Below, piece by piece: positions 5,953 to 12,906 of a stretch of 15,228 bases of DNA (position 1 is the first letter of the stretch; every line of letters starts with the position of its first letter). The DNA is taken from the NCBI GenBank assembly GCA_964387485.1, contig CAYLWV010000038.1, positions 1 to 15,228 on the forward strand, given 5' to 3'. Source of the stretch: Fluviibacter sp964387485. Its GTDB lineage: Bacteria > Pseudomonadota > Gammaproteobacteria > Burkholderiales > Rhodocyclaceae. The position numbers and the translations under genes were made by a program. The notes under the pieces are model-generated. The model was not told the DNA's origin, did not search any database, and saw only the letters and a program-made list of their open reading frames with translations.

Positions 5953-6264
5953 TCACTTCACACTGGAAAAATAATCAGCCAGCTGCACGAACTCTTCGTC
6001 CGTATAGCCTTTTGATAACTGAGGCATGATGGTGCCGGAACGGGTGCCCGCTTTGTACGCGCGTAGCGTTTCTAAAATAAATTCCTGTTCCTGCCCAGCC
6101 AGCTTCGGCATAATCGGGGTCACCGATTTACCATCGGTACCATGGCAGTTAGCGCAGTTTGAAGTGAAATAGGGTAGCGCCGCCGGGCTGGCCGCTATCG
6201 CCTGAGCCGTACTGGACAGGGATCCTAAAACTATTAATGCATTGATCAGATTCGTCCGCTTCAT
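5953..6264 (-). CDS. fccA: Flavocytochrome c sulfide dehydrogenase, monohaem cytochrome c subunit
   Basis: The precursor has 103 aa with a Sec signal peptide (about residues 1-25). One haem-binding CANCH (C37, C40, H41) is present, with Met80 in GTIMPQ as the likely sixth ligand, giving a small class I cytochrome c. It accepts electrons from FccB. Green sulfur bacteria and Thiobacillus-type oxidisers have the monohaem form seen here, whereas Allochromatium has a longer dihaem FccA. I chose the ATG at 6264, with AGGAG 8 nt upstream, over a start nine codons earlier that would precede the signal peptide. It is first in the operon with fccB. The fusion of partner and context makes the call good, although an unrelated c553-type cytochrome cannot be excluded by sequence alone. 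Confidence 0.87.
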   Translation of the reverse strand: MKRTNLINALIVLGSLSSTAQAIAASPAALPYFTSNCANCHGTDGKSVTPIMPKLAGQEQEFILETLRAYKAGTRSGTIMPQLSKGYTDEEFVQLADYFSSVK

Positions 6265-6294
6265 CGCGATATCTCCTGCTGGGGTATGCAATAA

Positions 6295-6355
6295 AGTCTA
6301 GCGCGACCAGCAGAAGGGTCAACTATTTTTAATGCATATCCTTCTAACCAGAAGG
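6295..6355 (-). promoter_or_regulatory. Promoter and candidate operator of fccAB
   Basis: On the minus strand TTGACC (6317-6322) and TAGACT (6295-6300) are separated by 16 nt, a plausible sigma-70 promoter. Immediately upstream lies the inverted repeat CCTTCT-AACC-AGAAGG (6340-6355). The half-site CCTTCTG recurs between the -35 and -10. This could be a regulator binding site for sulfide- or redox-dependent control, but no regulator is encoded nearby. Confidence 0.45.
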
Positions 6356-6364
6356 TATGAACGA

Positions 6365-7051
6365 TCAGTTGCCGACTTCCGCCATCTGCTGATTCAGCCA
6401 GGCCCCAATGGCCTGGATTTCGGGCAGACAGACTTCATGGCCCATCGGGTACGTCTTCCAATCAAAATGGCAGCCCAAGCGGCTCACCACATCGCGTGCA
6501 ATTTCACCCAGTTTGAGTGACACCACATCATCATGGGCGCCATGGGCGATCAGCAGTGGGGTCTTGCGCCCGCCTGCGGTGGCACCATCTTCGACCTGCT
6601 GAGGGCTTGGCATGTAGGTAGACAACGCCACAATACCCGCCAGAGGTTCGTCATGCGTCAGCCCGCTCAGATAGGCGACGGCGCCCCCTTGGGAAAACCC
6701 AGCCAGAACAATGCGCCCAGCCGGTATGCCACGCGCATTCTCTTGCGCAATCAGTGTGCGTACACGCTCACGCGAGGCCAACAGACCCGCCTCGTCGATT
6801 TCACGGCTATCCGGCGACAACGAAATAATGTCGTACCACGCCGGCATGACATAACCACCGTTGCAGGTGACGGGGATCTGCGGTGCATTCGGAAAAATAA
6901 AACGGACAGAAACCGCCGGGTCCAGCCCCAGATAGGGAATGACCGGTTCAAAATCGCTGCCATTCGCCCCGAGACCATGCATCCAGATCACGCTGAAAAC
7001 GGGGTTCGGCCCCGTCTCCAGCACCAGCTCGGTCAAGGCATCCGGGGCCAT
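6365..7051 (-). CDS. Alpha/beta-hydrolase, carboxylesterase/phospholipase family (YpfH/EstB-like)
   Basis: The protein has 228 aa, typical for the small carboxylesterase family (PF02230). Catalytic residues are visible: Ser120 in the nucleophile elbow GFSQGG (118-123), Asp174 in HGAHDDVV (170-177) and His205 in MGHEV. The oxyanion-side motif WMHGLGANGSDF is at 23-34, and the NAPQIPVTCNGGYVMPAWYD segment is a family hallmark. It should hydrolyse short carboxyl or thioesters; the natural substrate is unknown. No signal peptide, so it is cytoplasmic. It starts 17 nt after infA stops and is likely co-transcribed with it. Confidence 0.88.
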   Translation of the reverse strand: MAPDALTELVLETGPNPVFSVIWMHGLGANGSDFEPVIPYLGLDPAVSVRFIFPNAPQIPVTCNGGYVMPAWYDIISLSPDSREIDEAGLLASRERVRTLIAQENARGIPAGRIVLAGFSQGGAVAYLSGLTHDEPLAGIVALSTYMPSPQQVEDGATAGGRKTPLLIAHGAHDDVVSLKLGEIARDVVSRLGCHFDWKTYPMGHEVCLPEIQAIGAWLNQQMAEVGN

Positions 7052-7068
7052 GATTGATTAAGGCGCAA

Positions 7069-7326
7069 TCAGCGACGATTGCCGCCTGCGGGGCCAGGAC
7101 CACGACCTTCGATATGACGGAAGGTAATGCGCCCTTTGGTCAGGTCATACGGCGACAGCTCCAGTGTCACCTTGTCACCCGCCAAAATGCGGATATGGTG
7201 CTTACGCATTTTGCCGGCCGTATACGCCACGATCGAGTGACCGTTTTCCAGCTCTACGAGAAAACGTGAATCGGGCAACACTTCCTGCACGACACCGCTC
7301 ATTTCAATCAGTTCTTCTTTAGCCAA
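7069..7326 (-). CDS. infA: Translation initiation factor IF-1
   Basis: The 85-aa protein is an S1/OB-fold IF-1 that binds the ribosomal A site and helps IF-2 and IF-3 in initiation. The core from MAKEELIEMSG through SPYDLTKGRITFRH is diagnostic. Usual IF-1 is 71-72 aa; here a 12-residue Gly/Pro/Arg tail is added, as in the extended second infA copies I know from Betaproteobacteria. The start codon is TTG with AGGAG 6 nt upstream. The first ATG inside the frame is codon 9 and would remove conserved residues, so TTG is strongly preferred. It leads a two-gene transcript with the hydrolase. Whether the genome has another infA cannot be told here. Confidence 0.95.
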   Translation of the reverse strand: MAKEELIEMSGVVQEVLPDSRFLVELENGHSIVAYTAGKMRKHHIRILAGDKVTLELSPYDLTKGRITFRHIEGRGPGPAGGNRR

Positions 7327-7426
7327 TCTCAGCTCCTGTTTCGTTCAAGCGCCATCAGAATCAAGTGGGCGCAGTAGGAACGGTGACAAAAGCATGGGGC
7401 TTTGCCGCACCAGTAAAACAACACAA

Positions 7427-7464
7427 CTTGAAATGCGCAAAGCGCATGATCCTGTACTTTCAAG
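7427..7464. repeat. Nested inverted repeats between infA and crcB
   Basis: ATGCGC-AAA-GCGCAT (7433-7447) is a perfect 6-bp stem with a 3-base loop. The outer arms CTTGAAA (7427-7433) and TTTCAAG (7458-7464) form a second dyad around it. It lies in the 225-bp divergent intergenic region (7327-7551), which has no gene. It may be an operator or an RNA hairpin; no known riboswitch motif is recognisable. Confidence 0.5.
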
Positions 7465-7474
7465 CGCAGGTCAA
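7446..7474 (-). promoter_or_regulatory. Predicted infA promoter
   Basis: On the minus strand TTGACC (7469-7474) and GATCAT (7446-7451) are separated by 17 nt. This predicts a leader of roughly 110 nt before the TTG start. A hairpin-forming palindrome (7433-7447) overlaps the end of the -10 and the expected start of transcription. Confidence 0.4.
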
Positions 7475-7551
7475 ACGCGGGGAGTTTATCTATACGCTGC
7501 CATGCTTTATGATTAAAAGATTAATTCACCATTTATCCGGCGGTCCTGTCC

Positions 7552-7935
7552 ATGCTGAATGCCGTTCTAGCCATCTCCGTAGGCGCCGGTCTGGGTGCTT
7601 TATTGCGCTGGCAGCTGGGCCTGAAGCTGAATACGTTGTTTCCGACCTTGCCTCCGGGCACTCTGGTCGCGAATATTGTGGGCGGCTACATTATCGGTCT
7701 GGCCGTGGCCTATTTTGCCAATGCCAGCGAAATCGCGCCCGAATGGCGCTTGTTTATTATCACGGGTTTCTGCGGCGGCCTCACGACATTTTCCACCTTC
7801 TCCGCTGAAGTCGTTACCCTCTTGCAAGAGGGACGATTTGCCTGGGCATCCATTTCCGTTGTCTTGCACGTCAGCTGCTCTCTCGTTGCCACCATTGCCG
7901 GTCTATGGACCATGCAACTGGCCCGACACGCCTAA
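7552..7935 (+). CDS. crcB: Fluoride ion channel CrcB/FluC
   Basis: CrcB (Fluc) is a small dual-topology membrane channel that lets fluoride leave the cytoplasm. The 127-aa protein has four membrane spans and all the family motifs: GAGLGALLRW (residues 12-21), GTLVANIVGGYIIG (about 41-54) with the conserved Asn, and GFCGGLTTFSTFSAE (about 74-88) with the Phe-box and the sodium-site region. The initiating ATG has only a weak ribosome site. A TATGAT -10 candidate is at 7508-7513. A DUF190 gene follows after 9 nt. I looked for the crcB fluoride riboswitch upstream and did not find it. Confidence 0.93.
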   Translation: MLNAVLAISVGAGLGALLRWQLGLKLNTLFPTLPPGTLVANIVGGYIIGLAVAYFANASEIAPEWRLFIITGFCGGLTTFSTFSAEVVTLLQEGRFAWASISVVLHVSCSLVATIAGLWTMQLARHA

Positions 7936-7944
7936 GAGGTTGCC

Positions 7945-8259
7945 ATGAACGGCTATCAGATCAATTTCTACACCCTACAGAACCGCAAATATCAGGATCA
8001 GCCGCTTGCCGAATGGCTCCTGGAAAAAGCCCAGATCATGGGCATCCGGGGTGCCACGGTGATTCATGCCGATGAAAGCTTCGGCAGCGACCGTCAGATT
8101 CATGCCACACGCTTTTTCGAGCAATCGGAACAGCCGGTCATGGTGATCATGGTCGTCTCCGAGCAGGAGGCCAAGACACTCTTCGAACTGATCAAGAGCA
8201 CCAATATCAAGCTGTTCTATACGAAAACGCCCGTGGAATTTGGCGTGGTCGGCGAATAA
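7945..8259 (+). CDS. DUF190 domain protein, partner of CrcB
   Basis: The protein has 104 aa, the usual length for DUF190, a ferredoxin-like alpha/beta fold related to PII/CutA-type trimers. It shows the conserved GATVIHADESFGSDRQIH segment (residues 36-53) and the C-terminal VMVIMVVSEQEA strand. DUF190 genes are repeatedly found beside or fused to crcB, so a regulatory or accessory role in fluoride handling is reasonable but unproven. An AGAGG-like ribosome site precedes the ATG, and the gene is in one operon with crcB. Confidence 0.85.
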   Translation: MNGYQINFYTLQNRKYQDQPLAEWLLEKAQIMGIRGATVIHADESFGSDRQIHATRFFEQSEQPVMVIMVVSEQEAKTLFELIKSTNIKLFYTKTPVEFGVVGE

Positions 8260-8295
8260 TCGCGTTGTTACAGCAAATGGCAAATTGAAATATCA

Positions 8296-8313
8296 CTGTC
8301 ACATTTCTGTGAA
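8296..8313 (+). promoter_or_regulatory. Pho box upstream of phoU-phoB-phoR
   Basis: CTGTCAC-ATTT-CTGTGAA has two 7-bp half-sites separated by a 4-nt AT-rich spacer, the exact layout of the PhoB consensus (CTGTCAT repeats on an 11-bp period). A -10 candidate (TAATAC at 8327-8332 or CTATAG at 8333-8338) lies downstream at the distance expected when PhoB replaces a -35. It implies autoregulation by phosphate starvation. Confidence 0.75.
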
Positions 8314-8357
8314 ATACTCGTTTCGTTAATACCTATAGGCGCGGGAGTTTTTTCACC

Positions 8358-9074
8358 ATGGCAGAACACACCCTCAAGCAGTTTGACATTGAACTTGACG
8401 ACCTGAAGTCACGCGTCCTCCTCATGGGCGGCATTGTCGAACAACAGATGCGACAGGCCATGCAGGGGCTCTACGAAGCAGATCAGAACCTCCTGAGCAT
8501 GGTGGAACAAGGCGATGCCCGTCTTGATGAAGCCGAAGTCCAGCTTGATATGGTCTGTAATCAGTTAATCGCCAAGCGCCAACCAACCGCCATTGACCTG
8601 CGCATTGTGATCGGCGTCCAGAAAACTGCACTGGAACTCGAAAAAGCCGGGAACAAGGCTGTCAAAATTGCACGGACTGCCCGCGCGCTGCACGAGAAGC
8701 ACACACTGTTTACCCCTTCGGTAGAGTTGCGCCATCTGGCAGAAGATGCGCTGGACATGCTGCGCAAATCTCTGGATGCCTTTGCCCGCTCCGACACTCT
8801 GGCTGCAGCCGACGTCCTGCAAGCTGACGACATGGTGGATGCCGAATACCGCAGCATCACTCGCCAGCTCATTACCTTCATGATGGAAGATCCACGCACC
8901 ATCTCGCTGTCGCTGGAAATCATGAGCATGGCCAAAGCCATCGAACGTGTTGCTGACCATGCCCGCGCTGTTGCAGAAAATATCATCTACATTTCCGAAG
9001 GCGTGAATGTTCGACATATCAGTGTCGACCAAGTACGCAGTCAACTGACCGACAAAGGCCAGACAGGCGTCTAA
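8358..9074 (+). CDS. phoU: Phosphate signalling protein PhoU
   Basis: PhoU is a cytoplasmic helical-bundle protein that couples the PstSCAB transporter to PhoR and keeps PhoB signalling off when phosphate is plentiful. The 238-aa protein has two tandem three-helix domains, each ending in an E-x3-D metal-site motif. The second domain has AIERVADHARAVAENIIY (195-211). The first has ELEKAGNKAVKIAR (93-106), where the expected Asp is Asn99. MEDPRTISLSLEIM (176-189) is also typical. The ATG at 8358 has GGGAG 10 nt upstream. It is the first gene behind the Pho box, with phoB 13 nt downstream, unlike E. coli, where phoU ends the pst operon. Confidence 0.95.
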   Translation: MAEHTLKQFDIELDDLKSRVLLMGGIVEQQMRQAMQGLYEADQNLLSMVEQGDARLDEAEVQLDMVCNQLIAKRQPTAIDLRIVIGVQKTALELEKAGNKAVKIARTARALHEKHTLFTPSVELRHLAEDALDMLRKSLDAFARSDTLAAADVLQADDMVDAEYRSITRQLITFMMEDPRTISLSLEIMSMAKAIERVADHARAVAENIIYISEGVNVRHISVDQVRSQLTDKGQTGV

Positions 9075-9087
9075 CCGCCTCTCCACC

Positions 9088-9935
9088 ATGGCTGCAACCA
9101 TACTTGTCGTCGAAGACGACCCGTCAATTCGCGAGCTCCTGTCGATCAATCTTGAAACCTCGGGTCATCGAGTGATTGAGGCTGCATCGGCTGAAGAAGC
9201 CGAAAAGCTGATCACCGTCAGCCTTCCGGATCTGATTTTGTTAGATTGGATGCTCCCGGGAAAATCAGGACCCCAGTTCGCGACGCGCTTACGTGACATG
9301 GAACGCACGAAAGACGTACCCATCANNNNNNNNNNNNNNNNNNNNNNNNNNNNNNNNNNNNNNNNNNNNNNNNNNNNNNNNNNNNNNNNNNNNNNNNNNN
9401 NNNNNNNNNNNNNNNNNNNNNNNNNCCCCAGTTCGCGACGCGCTTACGTGACATGGAACGCACGAAAGACGTACCCATCATCATGCTGACAGCGCGCACG
9501 GATGAGCAAGACCGTGTGACCGGCCTTGAAGTTGGCGCCGATGACTACATGGTGAAACCATTTTCACCGCGTGAGTTGATCGCACGAATCAAGGCCGTAC
9601 TCCGTCGCCGCAAGCCCCAGCTGACGGAAGACAAAGTCTCGGTAGAAGGCCTGATACTGGACCCCGTCACGCATCGGGTATACGCCAATGATCAGAGCCT
9701 CGTCATTGGCCCGACCGAATTTCGTCTGCTGCATTTCTTTATGACGCATCCGGAGCGGGTACATAGCCGCTCCCAGCTCCTGGACAAAGTCTGGGGGGAT
9801 CATGTGTTTGTGGAAGAGCGCACCGTAGACGTTCACATTCGTAGGTTAAGATCTCTCCTGGAAGCCAGCGGTCACGACAGCCTGATTCAGACTGTTCGGG
9901 GCAGTGGCTATCGTTTCTCGCCTCAAACAGACTAA
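9088..9935 (+). CDS. phoB: Phosphate regulon response regulator PhoB (interrupted by scaffold gap)
   Basis: PhoB activates the Pho regulon by binding Pho boxes when phosphorylated. The first 79 codons (9088-9325) carry the receiver start with the acidic pair E9/D10 (and D11) and phospho-acceptor Asp53. After the gap the frame resumes with Thr83, Lys105 in VKPFSP and a winged-helix OmpR-type DNA-binding domain ending VRGSGYRFS. The gap of 100 N is flanked by the same 55 bases on both sides. Joining 9325 directly to 9481 gives one frame of 230 aa plus stop, the length expected for PhoB. The gene is therefore almost certainly intact in the genome, although an annotation of this sequence would show two broken pieces. 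Confidence 0.93.
9271..9480. other. Assembly gap of 100 N flanked by an exact 55-bp overlap
   Basis: Positions 9326-9425 are all N. The 55 bases before them (9271-9325) are identical to the 55 bases after them (9426-9480). This is what appears when two contigs that overlap by one assembler k-mer are placed end to end with a default-size gap instead of being merged. It is not a biological repeat. Confidence 0.95.
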
Positions 9936-9976
9936 CCCGGACGGCCCAACACCATGTCGTCCATTGTATCGATGAC

Positions 9977-11212
9977 ATGACATTTCTCGAAGGCCTGCTC
10001 CTTGTTGTTTCTCTTGTTCTGGCATACCGCCTGTACGTTCATCGTCGATATCTGAACCGGATGTTGACCTGGATCTCCGGCCCGCTGGATGATCCTGTCC
10101 CTGATGCAGACGGCGTCTGGGGCGAGTTTGTATCGCGGATGAACCGCCGCGTCAAAACACGGCGCCACGAAAAAGATCTGCTCGAAAAAGCACTCGACCA
10201 GTTTCAAAGCGCCCTGGAAGCCTTGCCGGATGGCGTGGTCTTCATGGATACCCACCGGCGTATTCTGTGGATGAATGCCCTGGCAATCAACATGCTCAAG
10301 CTGAAGCCCGGCCATGATATTGGCACACCCATTGAGCATTTGATTCGCGAGCCCGAATTTGCTGCCTATTTATTAAGCGCCAATTATTCTGAACCGCTCA
10401 TGTATCACCCGAACCGCCGAGACCAGACCTGCTTCATGGTCAACCTGATTAGCTACGGCGAGGATCGCCTGCTCCTGGCACTGCGAGATCTCACACAACT
10501 CGAAAAACTTGAAAACGTCCGCCGCGACTTTGTCGCAAATGTCTCGCATGAGCTTAAAACGCCGCTTACGGTCATCAGCGGCTTTATTGAAACGCTACAG
10601 ACACACCATGAAACGCTCTCACCTGAAAAGCGACAGCGCTTCCTAGACCTCGCAATGGCCCAAGCCCAACAAATGGGGCGTCTGGTACAAGACCTTCTGA
10701 CATTATCATCCCTTGAAACCCGAACCAATCTAGTTGATGAAAGCCATGTACCACTCGCCCCTCTGGTTGATGACCTGATCATTTCAGCGGCAGCGATTTC
10801 TGCCGGTGAGCATGACTTCTCCGTTGAAATTCCGAATAATATTCAGATCCATGGCTCCAAGAGCGCTTTACACAGCATTTTCGGCAACCTCATCAATAAT
10901 GCCGTGAACTACACGCCCGCCGGCGGAAATATACGTATCTTTTGGCGCGAAGAAGCTCATGAGGGCGCACTCTGCGTTCAGGATACCGGCATTGGCATAC
11001 CCGCTGTCCATATCCCCCGTTTGTCGGAACGTTTCTACAGAGTCGACCAGGGTCGCTCACGCGAAACCGGCGGCACGGGTTTGGGGCTGGCCATTGTCAA
11101 ACACGCATTGACTCGCCACCAGGGCCATCTGGAAATACATAGTGAAGTTGGCCAGGGCAGTACCTTCGAAGCCTGGTTCCCTCAAAGCCGTATCGTCACC
11201 ACATCAAACTAG
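9977..11212 (+). CDS. phoR: Phosphate regulon sensor histidine kinase PhoR
   Basis: PhoR autophosphorylates and passes the phosphate to PhoB when phosphate is scarce. The 411-aa protein starts with one short membrane segment (about residues 5-20) and has no periplasmic domain, as usual for PhoR. A PAS domain follows at about 75-175, starting QSALEALPDGVVFMD. The HisKA domain has NVSHELKTPL with His191. The HATPase domain has the N box at 303-312, G1 DTGIGIP at 336-342, an F box RFYRVD at 352-357 and G2 GGTGLGLAIVKH at 365-376. The start codon lacks a strong ribosome site, and an overlapping earlier ATG at 9954 opens a frame that stops after eight codons. It lies 41 nt after phoB and ends at the shared terminator. 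Confidence 0.93.
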   Translation: MTFLEGLLLVVSLVLAYRLYVHRRYLNRMLTWISGPLDDPVPDADGVWGEFVSRMNRRVKTRRHEKDLLEKALDQFQSALEALPDGVVFMDTHRRILWMNALAINMLKLKPGHDIGTPIEHLIREPEFAAYLLSANYSEPLMYHPNRRDQTCFMVNLISYGEDRLLLALRDLTQLEKLENVRRDFVANVSHELKTPLTVISGFIETLQTHHETLSPEKRQRFLDLAMAQAQQMGRLVQDLLTLSSLETRTNLVDESHVPLAPLVDDLIISAAAISAGEHDFSVEIPNNIQIHGSKSALHSIFGNLINNAVNYTPAGGNIRIFWREEAHEGALCVQDTGIGIPAVHIPRLSERFYRVDQGRSRETGGTGLGLAIVKHALTRHQGHLEIHSEVGQGSTFEAWFPQSRIVTTSN

Positions 11213-11217
11213 AAAAC

Positions 11218-11257
11218 AAAAAAGCCCCGGGCTCATCAGAGATGTGCCCGGGGCTTT
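11218..11257. terminator. Terminator between convergent phoR and pstB
   Basis: A 12-bp perfect GC-rich stem (11221-11232 with 11246-11257) surrounds a 13-nt loop. On the minus strand it ends in TTTTTTGTTTT, a strong terminator for the pst operon. The plus strand has only TTT after it, so it is weaker for phoR. Confidence 0.88.
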
Positions 11258-11268
11258 ACGGTAATAAC

Positions 11269-12051
11269 TTAACCGAAACGACCCGTAATGTAATCCTCGG
11301 TTTCCTTACGCTTCGGCTTCATGAACAGCTCGTCCGTAACACCAAACTCCATGAGCTCTCCCAGATACATATAGGCCGTATAGTCCGACACACGGGCAGC
11401 CTGCTGCATGTTGTGCGTCACGATCGCGATCGTATAGGAGTTTTTCAACTCGAACACCAGTTCCTCAATCTTGGCTGTCGAAATCGGATCCAGTGCCGAT
11501 GTCGGTTCGTCAAGCAACAGGATATCTGGCTTCACGGCGACGCCGCGCGCAATACACAAGCGCTGCTGCTGGCCACCCGAGAGGGAAAGACCGCTCTGGT
11601 TGAGTTTGTCTTTGACTTCGGTCCACAGCGCTGCCTGCTCAAGTGCCCACTGAACACGGTTATCCATCTCGGCCTTGGACAGGTTTTCGTAGAGACGCAC
11701 ACCGAATGCAATATTGTCGTAAATCGACATCGGAAACGGCGTGGGTTTTTGAAAGACCATACCGATACGGGCACGTAGCAGATTCATGTCAACGCCACGA
11801 TCTAGAGTATTCTGGCCGTGAAAAATGATCTCACCTTCCGCACGCTGCCCCGGATACAGATCGTACATCCGGTTAAACGTGCGCAAGAGTGTTGATTTAC
11901 CGCAACCCGACGGTCCAATAAATGCCGTCACTTTCTTTTCGGCAATATCCATCGATACCGATTTCAAACCCTTGAAGTTGCCATAGTAGAAGTCCAGATT
12001 ACGGACCTTCAGTGCAACATTGATCCCCTGATCGGAAAGAAATTCAGACAT
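11269..12051 (-). CDS. pstB: Phosphate ABC transporter ATP-binding protein PstB
   Basis: PstB powers high-affinity phosphate import. The 260-aa protein has Walker A GPSGCGKST (46-54), the Q-loop Gln101 in MVFQKPTPFPMSI, the signature LSGGQQQR (157-164), Walker B ILLLDEP (177-183) and switch His213 in VTHNMQQAAR. The QKPTPFPMSIYDN stretch is specific to PstB among ABC ATPases. It is the last gene of pstSCAB, 9 nt after pstA, with an AGAGG ribosome site. Confidence 0.97.
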   Translation of the reverse strand: MSEFLSDQGINVALKVRNLDFYYGNFKGLKSVSMDIAEKKVTAFIGPSGCGKSTLLRTFNRMYDLYPGQRAEGEIIFHGQNTLDRGVDMNLLRARIGMVFQKPTPFPMSIYDNIAFGVRLYENLSKAEMDNRVQWALEQAALWTEVKDKLNQSGLSLSGGQQQRLCIARGVAVKPDILLLDEPTSALDPISTAKIEELVFELKNSYTIAIVTHNMQQAARVSDYTAYMYLGELMEFGVTDELFMKPKRKETEDYITGRFG

Positions 12052-12060
12052 GACTACCTC

Positions 12061-12906
12061 TTAGGATTGAGTTTTTTCACGGAATACGACACGAGCCACA
12101 ATATTGAGCAACAGCACCAGAATAGCGATCAGTGCAGATGCACCCCACGCCAGTTCCTGCCAGTTCTCATAGGGGCTCATCGCAAAATTAAAAATAGTGA
12201 CCGGCAGGTTTGCCATTGGCTGATCGATATCCCAGCTAAAAAACTGGTTATTAAGTGCCGTAAATAACAACGGCGCTGTCTCACCGGTAATACGGGCAAC
12301 CGCCAGCAGAATGCCGGTAATCACACCACCTTGCACGGCACGCAGGCAAACATCCAGACTCACACGCCAGCGTGGCATGCCCAAGGCAAAGGCCGCCTCA
12401 CGCAGGCTACCCGGTACCAGTTTCAGCATATTTTCCGTAGTTCTCACAACGACAGGGACTGCAATCAGCGCTAGCGCGATAGAACCCGACCACCCTGAGA
12501 AATGCTTGGTCGTTGCCACAAATAGGGCGTACACAAACAGGCCAATCACAATCGACGGCGCGGAGAGCATAATGTCCGTGACAAAGCGCGTCACTGCAGC
12601 AATTTTTGACCGGTCACCGAATTCCGCCAGGTAGATACCCGCCAGAATACCGATCGGTGTCGAAACAACCGTGGTCAGACCGACAATCAGGAAGCTACCG
12701 ACAATCGCATTGGCCATGCCGCCACCTTCCGAACCCGGCGCCGGAGTTGACTCGGTAAAGAAGGCCCAGTTCATAGCCGGCAGTCCCTTGATAAACAGGG
12801 TGGCCAGAATCCAGACGAGCCCAAGCAGCCCGATACCAACGGCAACACCTGACAATACCGTGCTCAGGCCGTTGATGAACTTGCGGCGTTGATAACGTGC
12901 GTCCAT
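12061..12906 (-). CDS. pstA: Phosphate ABC transporter permease PstA
   Basis: The 281-aa inner-membrane protein has six predicted spans. The EAA loop that contacts PstB is at about 170-190 (EAAFALGMPRWRVSLDVCLRA). The ARITGETAPLLFTA segment (204-217) is characteristic of PstA. It pairs with PstC to form the membrane channel. Its ATG overlaps the pstC stop by one base (TAATG), so translation is coupled. Confidence 0.96.
   Translation of the reverse strand: MDARYQRRKFINGLSTVLSGVAVGIGLLGLVWILATLFIKGLPAMNWAFFTESTPAPGSEGGGMANAIVGSFLIVGLTTVVSTPIGILAGIYLAEFGDRSKIAAVTRFVTDIMLSAPSIVIGLFVYALFVATTKHFSGWSGSIALALIAVPVVVRTTENMLKLVPGSLREAAFALGMPRWRVSLDVCLRAVQGGVITGILLAVARITGETAPLLFTALNNQFFSWDIDQPMANLPVTIFNFAMSPYENWQELAWGASALIAILVLLLNIVARVVFREKTQS

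Noticed and set aside
7327..7551. Fluoride (crcB-type) riboswitch upstream of crcB
   Set aside because: The conserved GGxGATGG start and pseudoknot partner bases are not visible in the 225-bp region by eye; only unrelated palindromes are present.
9271..9480. Tandem duplication inside phoB
   Set aside because: The exact 55-base identity either side of exactly 100 N fits an unmerged contig overlap, and collapsing it restores the correct protein.
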